Of a stretch of 64,000 nucleotides of DNA, positions 9,351 to 18,056 are shown piece by piece. Each line of letters opens with the position of its first letter. The stretch's first letter is position 1. Below the pieces are notes generated by a model, which saw only the letters and a list, made by a program, of their open reading frames with translations, was not told where the DNA came from and did no database searches. The position numbers and the translations under genes were made by a program. The DNA comes from Deltaproteobacteria bacterium (GTDB taxonomy: Bacteria > Desulfobacterota > Syntrophia > Syntrophales > JAFGHS01), in the NCBI GenBank assembly GCA_016930075.1, contig JAFGHS010000165.1:1-64000 (forward strand), written 5' to 3'.

Positions 9351-9902
9351 ATGGATAGGGAAGCTGCGCTGACAGCCATCAGAGAGAACGTCAAGAATGA
9401 AAACCTGATCAAGCATATGTTTGCTGCGGAAGCTATTATGCGCGCCCTTGCCCGTCGATTCAACGAGAATGAAGATGAGTGGGGGCTGGCGGGTCTGCTC
9501 CATGATATTGACGTGGAGCTGACCAATGCCGATCTGTCCGTACACAGCAAGCACGGGGCGGAAATGGCAAAGCAGTTGGGCGCCGGAGAGGTTGTTTGCC
9601 ATGCCATTCTCGTCCACAATGGAGCGCATGGTGTGCCCTGCGAATCCTTGATGGATAAAGCCCTCTATTGCGCCGACCCCTTGACCGGCCTTATCACCGC
9701 CGGCGCGTTAGTCCGCCCCGATAAAAAACTGGCCGGCGTTGAAGCCAAATCCATCAGGAAGCGGTTCAAGGAAGAGCGGTTCGCGGCGGGGGCGAATCGG
9801 GAGCAGATAGCGACGTGCAGCGGCATCGGTTTGGATCTGGATGCCTTTATCGAGCTTGGTCTGGAAGCGATGAAGGGAGTGGCCGAAGATTTGGGGCTGT
9901 AA
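9351..9902 (+). CDS. HD-domain protein
   Basis: HMFAAEAIMRALA, AGLLHDIDVE, HSKHGAEMA, VCHAILVHNG. Confidence 0.85.
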   Translation: MDREAALTAIRENVKNENLIKHMFAAEAIMRALARRFNENEDEWGLAGLLHDIDVELTNADLSVHSKHGAEMAKQLGAGEVVCHAILVHNGAHGVPCESLMDKALYCADPLTGLITAGALVRPDKKLAGVEAKSIRKRFKEERFAAGANREQIATCSGIGLDLDAFIELGLEAMKGVAEDLGL

Positions 9903-10020
9903 AGGGGCAAGTCAATCTGGGGACACCATACCAGTTATTTTATCTAAATGAATTTTTTCAACGAAATTATTACTGAAAGTGTTATGCGTTCATTCATGAC
10001 CCAAATGGTAACGTTCGTAC

Positions 10021-10260
10021 TTAGGGAGCTGTAGGAGTTTGTCCGAATTCATAAACCGGGGTTTCGATCACCTTGACCGGCTTTATTTGTCCCCAGATGA
10101 TCTTCTGAATTTTTTCAACCGTCTCCGGGGCAAAATACTGTTCTCCCGTCTCCAGACATACTCTGGCCGGCACATGCTCCACGATGTAGAATTTCCCATC
10201 CATTTCGAGCGTATACGTTACGTACTGCTCGCTATATGTTTCCTTGATTGAGCTTCCCAT
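10021..10260 (-). CDS. YgiT/MqsA-like small protein lacking the N-terminal zinc finger
   Basis: VTYTLEMDGKFYIVEHVPARVCLETGEQYFAPETVEKIQKII; downstream of DUF4258 gene. Confidence 0.6.
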   Translation of the reverse strand: MGSSIKETYSEQYVTYTLEMDGKFYIVEHVPARVCLETGEQYFAPETVEKIQKIIWGQIKPVKVIETPVYEFGQTPTAP

Positions 10261-10262
10261 GG

Positions 10263-10662
10263 TTACCTCCTCCTGATCTTATAGTCGCTCCATCGGTCTT
10301 TATCAGGCTCATAAACGGTTATGATTTTGATCAGTGGCCTGTCAGCATAGCTGCACTGGATATGCAGTGGACGACCGGCTTCCGTGACGCCGAATATCAG
10401 GCAGCTCGGACCATACTTGTCATCCGGATAATCCTCAATAATCAGACTTTTTTGATGCAATGGCCTCGACTACATCCTGGACGGCGATCCGTCTCTTGAT
10501 GGTCTGATCAACCGCATGTTTGGAATATTCATACTGTCCGGTTGCGATCTTCTGCCTGATATCATCGATCATGGAATCAATTTTCCTATTAATTTCATTA
10601 GTATCAAGAATCAGATGAATTGTCAAAACTTGAATAAAGATGGAGTCCCCCATTTCCCCCAT
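10263..10662 (-). pseudogene. DUF4258-like protein split by a frameshift
   Basis: Two adjacent ORFs (10435..10662 and 10263..10460) join as ...YEYSKHAVDQTIKRRIAVQDVVEAIASKSLIIEDYPDDKYGPSCLIFGVTEAGRPLHIQCSYADRPLIKIITVYEPD; break at an A6 tract. Confidence 0.7.
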
Positions 10663-11000
10663 TTTCTATTGACATACAAGTAATGAAATGAGGGACAGAA
10701 ATGACAGCGCTTCTCCCGCCATAGTAATGGTGGCTGCAGTCGTGTTATTGCCGTCAGTCTGAGGCGTTAGGGACGCCTGTATTTTTTTAATCCTCTCGGG
10801 AGTGATTTCCGGGCGGATGGGGGGGCGGCATCGCTGCGGTGTTTGATAAGACATTGCTTTCTCGTGGTTGGAATATATAAAGGGGAAATTTGTAACTCAA
10901 GGGAATTTTGAGAACAAAGTATGGGGTATTCTGCCGATTTGAGGATGCAAGGGATCGTATCATCACTGCCGTTCTGCTGCCGTTTTCCCTGTGAGATATT

Positions 11001-11160
11001 GCTGTAGCGACCATAAGGCTCTGTGATCCCTGCCACTTTGCATTTGAATCTACAACTGAAACAGCACCTTTGAATGAATTCATCGGCCAGGAGAGGGCCA
11101 TACGGGCAATCGAGTTTGGTCTAAATCTGCCAAATGCCGGTTACTATATCATATTCAGTT
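11001..11160 (+). pseudogene. Fragment of a Lon-like (AAA_32/LonB type) ATP-dependent protease gene
   Basis: + strand translation AVATIRLCDPCHFAFESTTETAPLNEFIGQERAIRAIEFGLNLPNAGYYI matches the conserved N-terminal region of this family; no continuation. Confidence 0.7.
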
Positions 11161-11289
11161 GGCGGTATCTTCGCCGGGATAGCGATAGAGCCGGATGCGA
11201 TAGAGTCGGATGCCTATTCCGCTTTTGTTGCGGGGCTGTTCGGCATCCGGGTTATTCCATGACGAGGGTATCGAAATGTTTGACGATTT

Positions 11290-11469
11290 TTATTCAATAA
11301 ACATCTCTGTGTCTATGACTCCCCGGCAGACACAGGTCACCGGCCCGGTCATCGTGGCGGCATAATCTTGAGAAAACCGGATGTCGAGGTTTCCGCCCGG
11401 CATATGAACAGTCATGGCGGAATCGCAAAGGCCGAGCCTGTAAGCGACGGCGGCGGCAAGAGCCTGCGG
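11290..11469 (-). pseudogene. dapF: C-terminal fragment of diaminopimelate epimerase
   Basis: - strand translation PQALAAAVAYRLGLCDSAMTVHMPGGNLDIRFSQDYAATMTGPVTCVCRGVIDTEMFIE* matches DapF C-terminus. Confidence 0.7.
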
Positions 11470-11789
11470 TCAGCAAAGCAGACCATGCAGGCGAAGTGAC
11501 GACCGCTTCAGCGCGTGGTTGGCGCCCTGCGCAGCGCCAACCCTTATGATGCGAATTATATGAAAATCCGGGTTTTGAAAAGCCCTCCTTTTGCATGGCG
11601 TTTTTCATAAACTACTGTTCGTTAAAAATCAAATCATTATGAATTACGATCTCCGTAAAAAAATCCATATCAGCAGGAAATACGGCAGCACGTAAAATCA
11701 GGGATTTATGGCCGATGCTTGGTTGAAAGCGATTTGGCCAATGATCCCCGACGGCATTCAATGGTGTAAATGACCGTTTATTATCATGC

Positions 11790-12422
11790 CTAAATCCACT
11801 TCAAAATGCCTATGAACAGGATGAGCAAGACAACGTCGATGCCGAGGATGGTGCCGACGGTGACGGCCTTGGCCCGGATGGTCTTCATGTCATAGACCCA
11901 GTAAGCGACGCGGAAGAACCAAAAATAGCCGCCGATCCAGATGAGCCAGGGCGCTTTGACGTTCCACCAGGAATAATCCCAGGTGAGGGCGCCGAAATAA
12001 TTCAGGATGATTTCTACGATGACGGCAAGCGTCGTAAACAGGATGATGAAGAACCAACGGTTCGGAAGCCCCGCAATTTTTACCGTTTTGTCCTGGGGAA
12101 GGATGATCGAGCAGGCGACGCCCATGATAAGAAACATCATGCTGATTTCGATGTTGAGGCCGATGAGGATTTCATAGGCCGTTTTACCCGGCGTTCCCCA
12201 GACGGGTGCGTATTGGGTGAAATGAAAAACCAGGCCATTCCAGATTTCATTGAACCAGTCGCATCCCCACAGGGCGAGTCCGGCAAAAATGGCATTCCAG
12301 TTCTTTTGGCGGGCTTCGTTGTGATAGATGTAAATAATAATGAGGAGCAGCGGGATGATATACCATTCGAAATGGGAGGTGTCTCTGAGGTTGGCAAATG
12401 CTTTGGCGGCGGCTTCTGTCAT
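11790..12422 (-). CDS. Multi-pass membrane protein of unknown function
   Basis: Several hydrophobic segments (WYIIPLLLIIIYIY, WFFIILFTTLAVIVEIIL, VGTILGIDVVLLILFIGIL). Confidence 0.8.
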   Translation of the reverse strand: MTEAAAKAFANLRDTSHFEWYIIPLLLIIIYIYHNEARQKNWNAIFAGLALWGCDWFNEIWNGLVFHFTQYAPVWGTPGKTAYEILIGLNIEISMMFLIMGVACSIILPQDKTVKIAGLPNRWFFIILFTTLAVIVEIILNYFGALTWDYSWWNVKAPWLIWIGGYFWFFRVAYWVYDMKTIRAKAVTVGTILGIDVVLLILFIGILKWI

Positions 12423-12933
12423 AAAATCACCTTATCCTTTCATTTAAAGTTAAAGACAGTGACATTTTACAATTACAACGCGCCTTTTTGCTTGCAAAGT
12501 ATAGGGAGTACCATCTTGCAAGTCAATATAATTCAATTAAATTCAGCCGTGCCGGCTTGTTTTGAAAAACCGTCGTCAGCCGGTGCATGAAGCGCCGCGA
12601 AGGGTTCCCATTTCCCCACTTTTTTGAACAGCTCGCAGCGATCTTTCATATAGATACAAGGGTCAGAGAACTTTTTCAATTTGTCAATCCTATCCGTATC
12701 GGACCGGAGTGAGAAATCGATTTTCTGCCGGCGCAGCGTGTCCACGGAGAGGGTGCGCCGTGTGTCCGGAGACGGGTGGCCGCGGCGTTCTTCCCCGCAT
12801 GTACACCAGGCATGATGATTAAACAATTCTCAACTTGAAATATAGCAAAAATCAGGATATGAGAATGCACGGTTTCATTCATTGGAAGAACACAGCGTGA
12901 GAACGCATTCAAAATATACAGGGGAGAATAACC

Positions 12934-14109
12934 ATGATCGATTTTTCCATAGCGCCGAAGACACAGAAAATTAAGAGGTTAACACATGAAAATGCCCTCT
13001 ATGTCCGATCCCTCGCAAGATACTACGACGAGCATGAGCACCAGGATTTGACGGATGAGGAAAAAGACATCCTGCGGGAAAAGGAAGCGGCCATTCAGAA
13101 ACTGGCGGCCGAGCCGGGTGTTGCAGAAGGTCAGTTCATGACCCGGATCATCACGCGGGAGGAAGCCTGCTGGGGCGATCCCGTCACAGGCGGGGCCATC
13201 AACACATCGGGCCTCGGCAATTCCTCCATCCGCGCCGTGGCCACGCCGGAGCAAAAAGCGCGCTTCGATAAGATGTTCTGCTCCATGGCCATCACCGAGC
13301 CGGGTTTCGGTTCCGATACGTCTGCCGTGGCGGCGACGGCAAAGCTCGATCCGGAGACGAATGAATGGATCATCAACGGCGAGAAAATTTTCGTAACCAG
13401 CGGCCATCGCTGCGAGGCGATTGTCGTTTGGGCGACCCTCGACAAAAGCAAGGGCCGGGCCGCCATTAAAAGCTTTATCGTTGAAAAGTTCCGCAAAGGC
13501 TGCACCCTGACCAAACTGGAGCATAAACTGGGTATCCGGGCGTCGGACACGGCCTCCATCGTTTTTGAAGATTGCCGCATTCCCTATGACAACATCCTCG
13601 GTTCGCCGGAGGTCAGGGAAGCAAAGGGCGGGCAGGTCGGCGTTCTGGCAACCTTCGATGCCACGCGCCCGTCCGTTGCCGCCCAGGGCATTGGTGTGGG
13701 CCGGGCCGCTCTGGATTTCACGAAGGAAAAGCTGGAAGAGGCGGGATACACCTTTCCCTACGACCGGGGCATGCATTCGCTCAACGCCGTGCAAAGAGAA
13801 ATCATGGATATGGAGGCAAACCTTGACGCCGCGAGGTATCTGGTGTGGCAGTCGGCCTCCATGCTCGACAAGAACGTGCGAAACTCCCTGGAGTCTTCCA
13901 TGGGCAAGGCCAAGGCGGGCAGGGTGATCGGGCAGGTCTGCCAGCGTTGCGTGGCGCTTCTCGGCCCTCTCGGCTATTCGCGTGAATGGCTGGTGGAAAA
14001 GTGGATGCGGGACTGCAAGATCAACGACATCTATGAAGGCACGGGCCAGATTCAGATGCTCGTGGTTTGCCGCCAGATTCTGGGGTTCTCGAGAAACCAG
14101 TTGAAATAG
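12934..14109 (+). CDS. Acyl-CoA dehydrogenase
   Basis: CSMAITEPGFGSDTSAVAATA, GEKIFVTSGHRCEAIVVWA, YEGTGQIQMLVVCRQIL. Confidence 0.92.
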   Translation: MIDFSIAPKTQKIKRLTHENALYVRSLARYYDEHEHQDLTDEEKDILREKEAAIQKLAAEPGVAEGQFMTRIITREEACWGDPVTGGAINTSGLGNSSIRAVATPEQKARFDKMFCSMAITEPGFGSDTSAVAATAKLDPETNEWIINGEKIFVTSGHRCEAIVVWATLDKSKGRAAIKSFIVEKFRKGCTLTKLEHKLGIRASDTASIVFEDCRIPYDNILGSPEVREAKGGQVGVLATFDATRPSVAAQGIGVGRAALDFTKEKLEEAGYTFPYDRGMHSLNAVQREIMDMEANLDAARYLVWQSASMLDKNVRNSLESSMGKAKAGRVIGQVCQRCVALLGPLGYSREWLVEKWMRDCKINDIYEGTGQIQMLVVCRQILGFSRNQLK

Positions 14110-14118
14110 CCGTCAACA

Positions 14119-15006
14119 TCATTCATGGCCGTCTGAATTTCGGCAGTCGCTGTAGTCCCTGACGGCCCGGTTGTATTCGTCGATCATTCTTTGCAGCACC
14201 ATGGCCTTGGCTCTTGCATCGGCGGCTATCCGGTTGTGCCAGTGGCTTTTTTCATTGTAGGCCTTGATCCTGATGTTCAGATCATGGACGTCCTGGCGGC
14301 TTGCCCCGGCGGTGTTCCTGTCCGTTTTGATGGTTTGCGCTTCCTCGTCGAGTTCCTCTTTCAGCCTGGACAGACGTTCCTGGAGGCCGGCTATCTCGGC
14401 TTTTTTGGTTTCAATTTCACTTTTCAGCATCTCTGAAGGCTGAGGACATACCTTTACAGAAACGGGCGGCGATTCGAGGCCGAAGATCTGAACCCCGATG
14501 GTCGTGTTCTGACCATGCATCTTGCCTTTGAGAATGGCAACGCCGATTTCTTTTACGTCGGGGTCAAGGATGTTTTTCCGGTGGCCGGGGCTCTGCATCC
14601 ACCCATCCACCATTTTTTTGCTTGTCGGGAAATTTCCGCCGGCAAGGTTTTCGGCAATCATCTTGTAAGGGTACCCGACTTTCCGCGCAATATCCGTGGC
14701 CTGCTCGCCCGTTGGGGACACATGGGCAAAGTACTGTTTATCCAGCAGGTCACGGGCCCGCTCTTCAGCAATCCGGTTGAGAAGCTCGTTTTCCGTCAAA
14801 TCGTGCAGCCCCTCGGCCTGTCGTTCGGCGTTTGTGTCTTCAATGACGCCGCCCGTCGTGATGGTTTCCTGAATGTCGGCCAGCCGGACGACATTGCCCT
14901 CAATATCCTTAACGCGCGACGTTTTCAAGCGTCCGGACAAATAAAGACCGGCTACGATAACCAACAGAAGAACAATGATAAAGTATTTTTTCCTGAAGTC
15001 GGGCAT
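14119..15006 (-). CDS. CAP/SCP-domain (YkwD-like) protein with N-terminal TM and C-terminal coiled coil
   Basis: FAHVSPTGEQATDIARKVGY, AENLAGGN, MQSPGHRKNILDP. Confidence 0.85.
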   Translation of the reverse strand: MPDFRKKYFIIVLLLVIVAGLYLSGRLKTSRVKDIEGNVVRLADIQETITTGGVIEDTNAERQAEGLHDLTENELLNRIAEERARDLLDKQYFAHVSPTGEQATDIARKVGYPYKMIAENLAGGNFPTSKKMVDGWMQSPGHRKNILDPDVKEIGVAILKGKMHGQNTTIGVQIFGLESPPVSVKVCPQPSEMLKSEIETKKAEIAGLQERLSRLKEELDEEAQTIKTDRNTAGASRQDVHDLNIRIKAYNEKSHWHNRIAADARAKAMVLQRMIDEYNRAVRDYSDCRNSDGHE

Positions 15007-15053
15007 GACGGTTTTCTTTCCTGTTTTTTCCTTTTTATGGGGATGGAATTAGT

Positions 15054-15077
15054 GGGGACAGATTTCAAATCTGCCCC
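15054..15077. repeat. GGGGACAGATTT-type palindromic REP
   Basis: ggggacagatttcaaatctgcccc; related copies at 16644..16665, 17977..18001, 33156..33180. Confidence 0.7.
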
Positions 15078-15790
15078 CATAAAGCAAGTACGAGCCGTCT
15101 TTCCAGCTCCAGACCCTGCGCGAGCGTCAGATCGAGGCCCCGGTTGACGGCCTCTTTGGCGGCGCGGACTGTGCGGGGGTTCCGGGCGGCGATTCGCCGG
15201 AGCGCGGCATGGGCCTCCGTCAGCAAGCGTTCGCGGGGAACGACCCGGTTCACGAGACCGGCGCGGCGGGCCTCATGGGCGGTGAGCCAGCGGTTGGTCA
15301 GCATCATGTCGAGGGCCGCGCTTCCACCCACAGTGCGGGGAACGGTCTGGGTGCCGCCGGCGGCCGGGATGATTCCCAGGCCGATTTCGGGCAGTCCGAA
15401 CCGTGCATCATCCGATGCGAAGACGATATCGCAGCACAGGGCGATTTCAATGCCCGAACCGAGGCAGTAGCCGTGGACGGCGCAGATGAGCGGCTGCGGC
15501 ATGGTCGTAAAGAGCTCCCAGAGGTCGGCGTCGAAACGAACGGCGCGGGCCGTTGCCGGGGGCGGTGCCGTCAGAAATTCCGTCAGATCGGCGCCGGCGC
15601 AAAAGGCCTTTTCTCCAGCCCCCCTGAAAAGAACCGCCTTGGTCTCGTCGTCCTCCCGAATGGCGCTCAAGACCTCATACAGTTCGTCCCGCATGGCCGT
15701 ATTGTGGATATTCATGACGTCCGGCCGGTTCAGGGTGATGACGACAACAGTGTCCGCCTTTTCGACGATGAGGGTTTCAAACACAATCAT
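15065..15790 (-). CDS. Enoyl-CoA hydratase/isomerase
   Basis: ITLNRPDVMNIHN, GAGEKAFCAGADL, AVHGYCLGSGIEIALCCDIVFASDDARFGLPEIGLG; 3' end overlaps REP. Confidence 0.9.
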   Translation of the reverse strand: MIVFETLIVEKADTVVVITLNRPDVMNIHNTAMRDELYEVLSAIREDDETKAVLFRGAGEKAFCAGADLTEFLTAPPPATARAVRFDADLWELFTTMPQPLICAVHGYCLGSGIEIALCCDIVFASDDARFGLPEIGLGIIPAAGGTQTVPRTVGGSAALDMMLTNRWLTAHEARRAGLVNRVVPRERLLTEAHAALRRIAARNPRTVRAAKEAVNRGLDLTLAQGLELERRLVLALWGQI

Positions 15791-16584
15791 TTCTCTCTAA
15801 ATTTTGGGGGTCTTTTTTCACGAAAGGCTTCAATCCCCTCGCGGCGGTCGCCGGTTGTGTGGAGCAGAAAGTAGAGGTCCGCTTCCAGCCTCAGCCCCTG
15901 AGAGAGGGTCATATCCATGCCTTTCATGACGGCTTCTTTGGCATACTTCATAGCGAGGGGAGCTTTTGCCGCCAAATCTTCCGCGAGCTTCAGCGCCTCC
16001 GGCAATAGGGCTTCCTGAGGAACCAAGCGGTTGACCAATCCTATTTCCTTAGCCTCTTGAGCGTCAATGACGGCGCCGCAGAGGATCATCTCGAGGGCTT
16101 TCATCCGTCCGACGACGCGGGGCAGGCGCTGGGTGCCGCCGTCGAAGGGCATGTCGTCTCCGCTTATCTGTGTCATGGAAAAATGCGCCCCGTGGGCGGC
16201 GATGCGGATGTCGCAGGCCAGGGCCAGTTCAAGGCCCTGACCGAAAGCGGCGCCGTTGATGGCTGCAACGACCGGCTGGGGGAGCGAGGCAATATGGGCG
16301 GCAACCGTGTGATGTCGGATCTGTTCTTCCCGCTGTGTAAATTGTTGAAGGGAATCGGGGTCGGTTCCTGCGGAAAAATCCGCACCGCAGGCGGCAAGCA
16401 CAAAGACTCTGATGCCGCTGTCCCAGCCGACGCTCGCACGAATCTCGCGCAACTCTGCGACCATCTGCGCCGTAATCGCGTTTCTCTGTTCGGGCCGGTT
16501 GAGGGTGATAATGCCGATAGCGCCTCGTTGTTCAAAATTAATCGTCGGTTCAGTCATGGCAAATATCTGATTCCCTGTCGTCAT
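15787..16584 (-). CDS. Enoyl-CoA hydratase/isomerase
   Basis: ITLNRPEQRNAIT, AINGAAFGQGLELALACDIRIA; 4-bp overlap with downstream gene. Confidence 0.9.
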   Translation of the reverse strand: MTTGNQIFAMTEPTINFEQRGAIGIITLNRPEQRNAITAQMVAELREIRASVGWDSGIRVFVLAACGADFSAGTDPDSLQQFTQREEQIRHHTVAAHIASLPQPVVAAINGAAFGQGLELALACDIRIAAHGAHFSMTQISGDDMPFDGGTQRLPRVVGRMKALEMILCGAVIDAQEAKEIGLVNRLVPQEALLPEALKLAEDLAAKAPLAMKYAKEAVMKGMDMTLSQGLRLEADLYFLLHTTGDRREGIEAFREKRPPKFREK

Positions 16585-16702
16585 TCATCCATCAAGAATG
16601 CGCGAAAATCCTAACCCGATTCATGAGGCAAGTCAACAGATAAGGGGACAGCCTGACTGTTCCCCGAATAGACCAACAATTATTAGTGGCTGTCGTTCCA
16701 AT

Positions 16703-17188
16703 TTAAACCCCTTTACTTACAGGTCGAGGGAACTTTCGGTTGAAATAGGTGTCGCGAACGCTTTTCGCCTTTGTTTCCGCCCAGGCTTCGAGCCCCATCT
16801 TTTTTATTAAACAAAGGTTGTAGACTTTTATGTTGTGCGGTGCCTGAGATGCGTTATCGGCGATCGGGTTTAGATAATCGCAAGGAAAATCCGTACATTC
16901 GAAACAAAATTGCAATCCTTTCTTTTCCGTGCATTCGTATACCTTGCACGGCTCAGTCATATTAATTAAAGGAATTTTTCCGTTGTGATTGCGACATCCC
17001 TTACAAACCACCCGGTCTGGCGGCAAATTGAGGCGTTTTGCCAGTTCATTTTTTAATAGTTCATTATCATTTGCTAAATATACCGGACAATTGAAACAGT
17101 CGATGCCGCAGGGCGGCGTCATTTGCTTGTAATCCATAATAACTCCTTTTCCGTCATTGAATGTTTTATAAAAAAATCCGATGCGCAT
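16703..17188 (-). CDS. DUF3795-like cysteine-rich protein
   Basis: CGIDCFNCPVYLA, CKGCRNHNG, CFECTDFPCDYL. Confidence 0.7.
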   Translation of the reverse strand: MRIGFFYKTFNDGKGVIMDYKQMTPPCGIDCFNCPVYLANDNELLKNELAKRLNLPPDRVVCKGCRNHNGKIPLINMTEPCKVYECTEKKGLQFCFECTDFPCDYLNPIADNASQAPHNIKVYNLCLIKKMGLEAWAETKAKSVRDTYFNRKFPRPVSKGV

Positions 17189-17244
17189 TGCCTCACTTCT
17201 TGAACCTTTGTTATCTGTTTATCCTCCTTTCATGAATCCATTCA

Positions 17245-17856
17245 TCACTTCTTTACCGCCATGCAGTCCTCGAAACTATTCCAGAGCTTCATGCCGTCAA
17301 GCGCCAGTGAAGATGAAAAGTTGTTTAACAACCACATGATGGTTGATATTTGGACCATGCCGATCAATGCAAAGGAAAAGGCATGGGTATCGATTCCCTT
17401 AAGGATGCTTCCGTCTTCTTGCCCCTGCTTCATTAATAATTCTATCTCCCGGGCATAGGCGTTAATCGCATTAAGAAGTTTGTTCCTCATATCAGGATTG
17501 CCTTTATGTAACTCCTCTGAAAAGACAAGATGCGGAATCCCCTCGTTTGCTTCAATATATTCGAGATGGAGTCTGAAGAGCCTTTTTAACTGCTTCACAG
17601 GATTCGTCGTCCTCGAGTTTTTGATATTTTTTAAGTTCTGCTGGAGACCCTCGCCGATGCTTTCAACAGCATAAGCAAGGATTTCCTTCTTGTTTTTAAA
17701 ATGTCGATAAAGGTTGGCTTCTGATACACCCACTTTTTCCGCAATGGAGGAAATGGTAAATCCTTTTACGCCTTGATTGGCTAAAATATTGAATGTGGCT
17801 TGCTTTATCTGCTCCCGTCTGACTTCTGTATTTACCTTGGCAATCCCTTTTTTCAT
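17245..17856 (-). CDS. TetR-family transcriptional regulator
   Basis: TetR HTH IKQATFNILANQGVKGFTISSIAEKVGVSEANLYRHFKNKKEIL; AAGGG RBS supports ATG at 17856 rather than 17886. Confidence 0.9.
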   Translation of the reverse strand: MKKGIAKVNTEVRREQIKQATFNILANQGVKGFTISSIAEKVGVSEANLYRHFKNKKEILAYAVESIGEGLQQNLKNIKNSRTTNPVKQLKRLFRLHLEYIEANEGIPHLVFSEELHKGNPDMRNKLLNAINAYAREIELLMKQGQEDGSILKGIDTHAFSFALIGMVQISTIMWLLNNFSSSLALDGMKLWNSFEDCMAVKK

Positions 17857-17868
17857 CTGCATACCCTT

Positions 17869-17918
17869 ATGTAAGTAAAAGTTCACTTACATTTATGCAT
17901 ACAATAATATCTTGTCAA
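17869..17918 (-). promoter_or_regulatory. Autoregulatory operator/promoter candidate for the TetR gene
   Basis: ATGTAAGT-N8-ACTTACAT (17869-17892) overlaps a candidate -10 (TAAATG, 17890-17895) 17 nt from TTGACA (17913-17918) on - strand. Confidence 0.7.
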
Positions 17919-18056
17919 GATTTATTCTAATCTAATGAACATCCTGGATTAATGGGACGAACTTGTGCAGGACACAGGGGATCAGAATTCAAATCTGCCC
18001 CTTTCTGCCAAACTGCCGTATTGCCAATGGACGGATTTTATGACAAAGTCGCCTTC

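Noticed and set aside
12533-12826. 97-aa ORF upstream of the acyl-CoA dehydrogenase
   Set aside because: No recognisable domain and no convincing RBS; could be a remnant but unsupported
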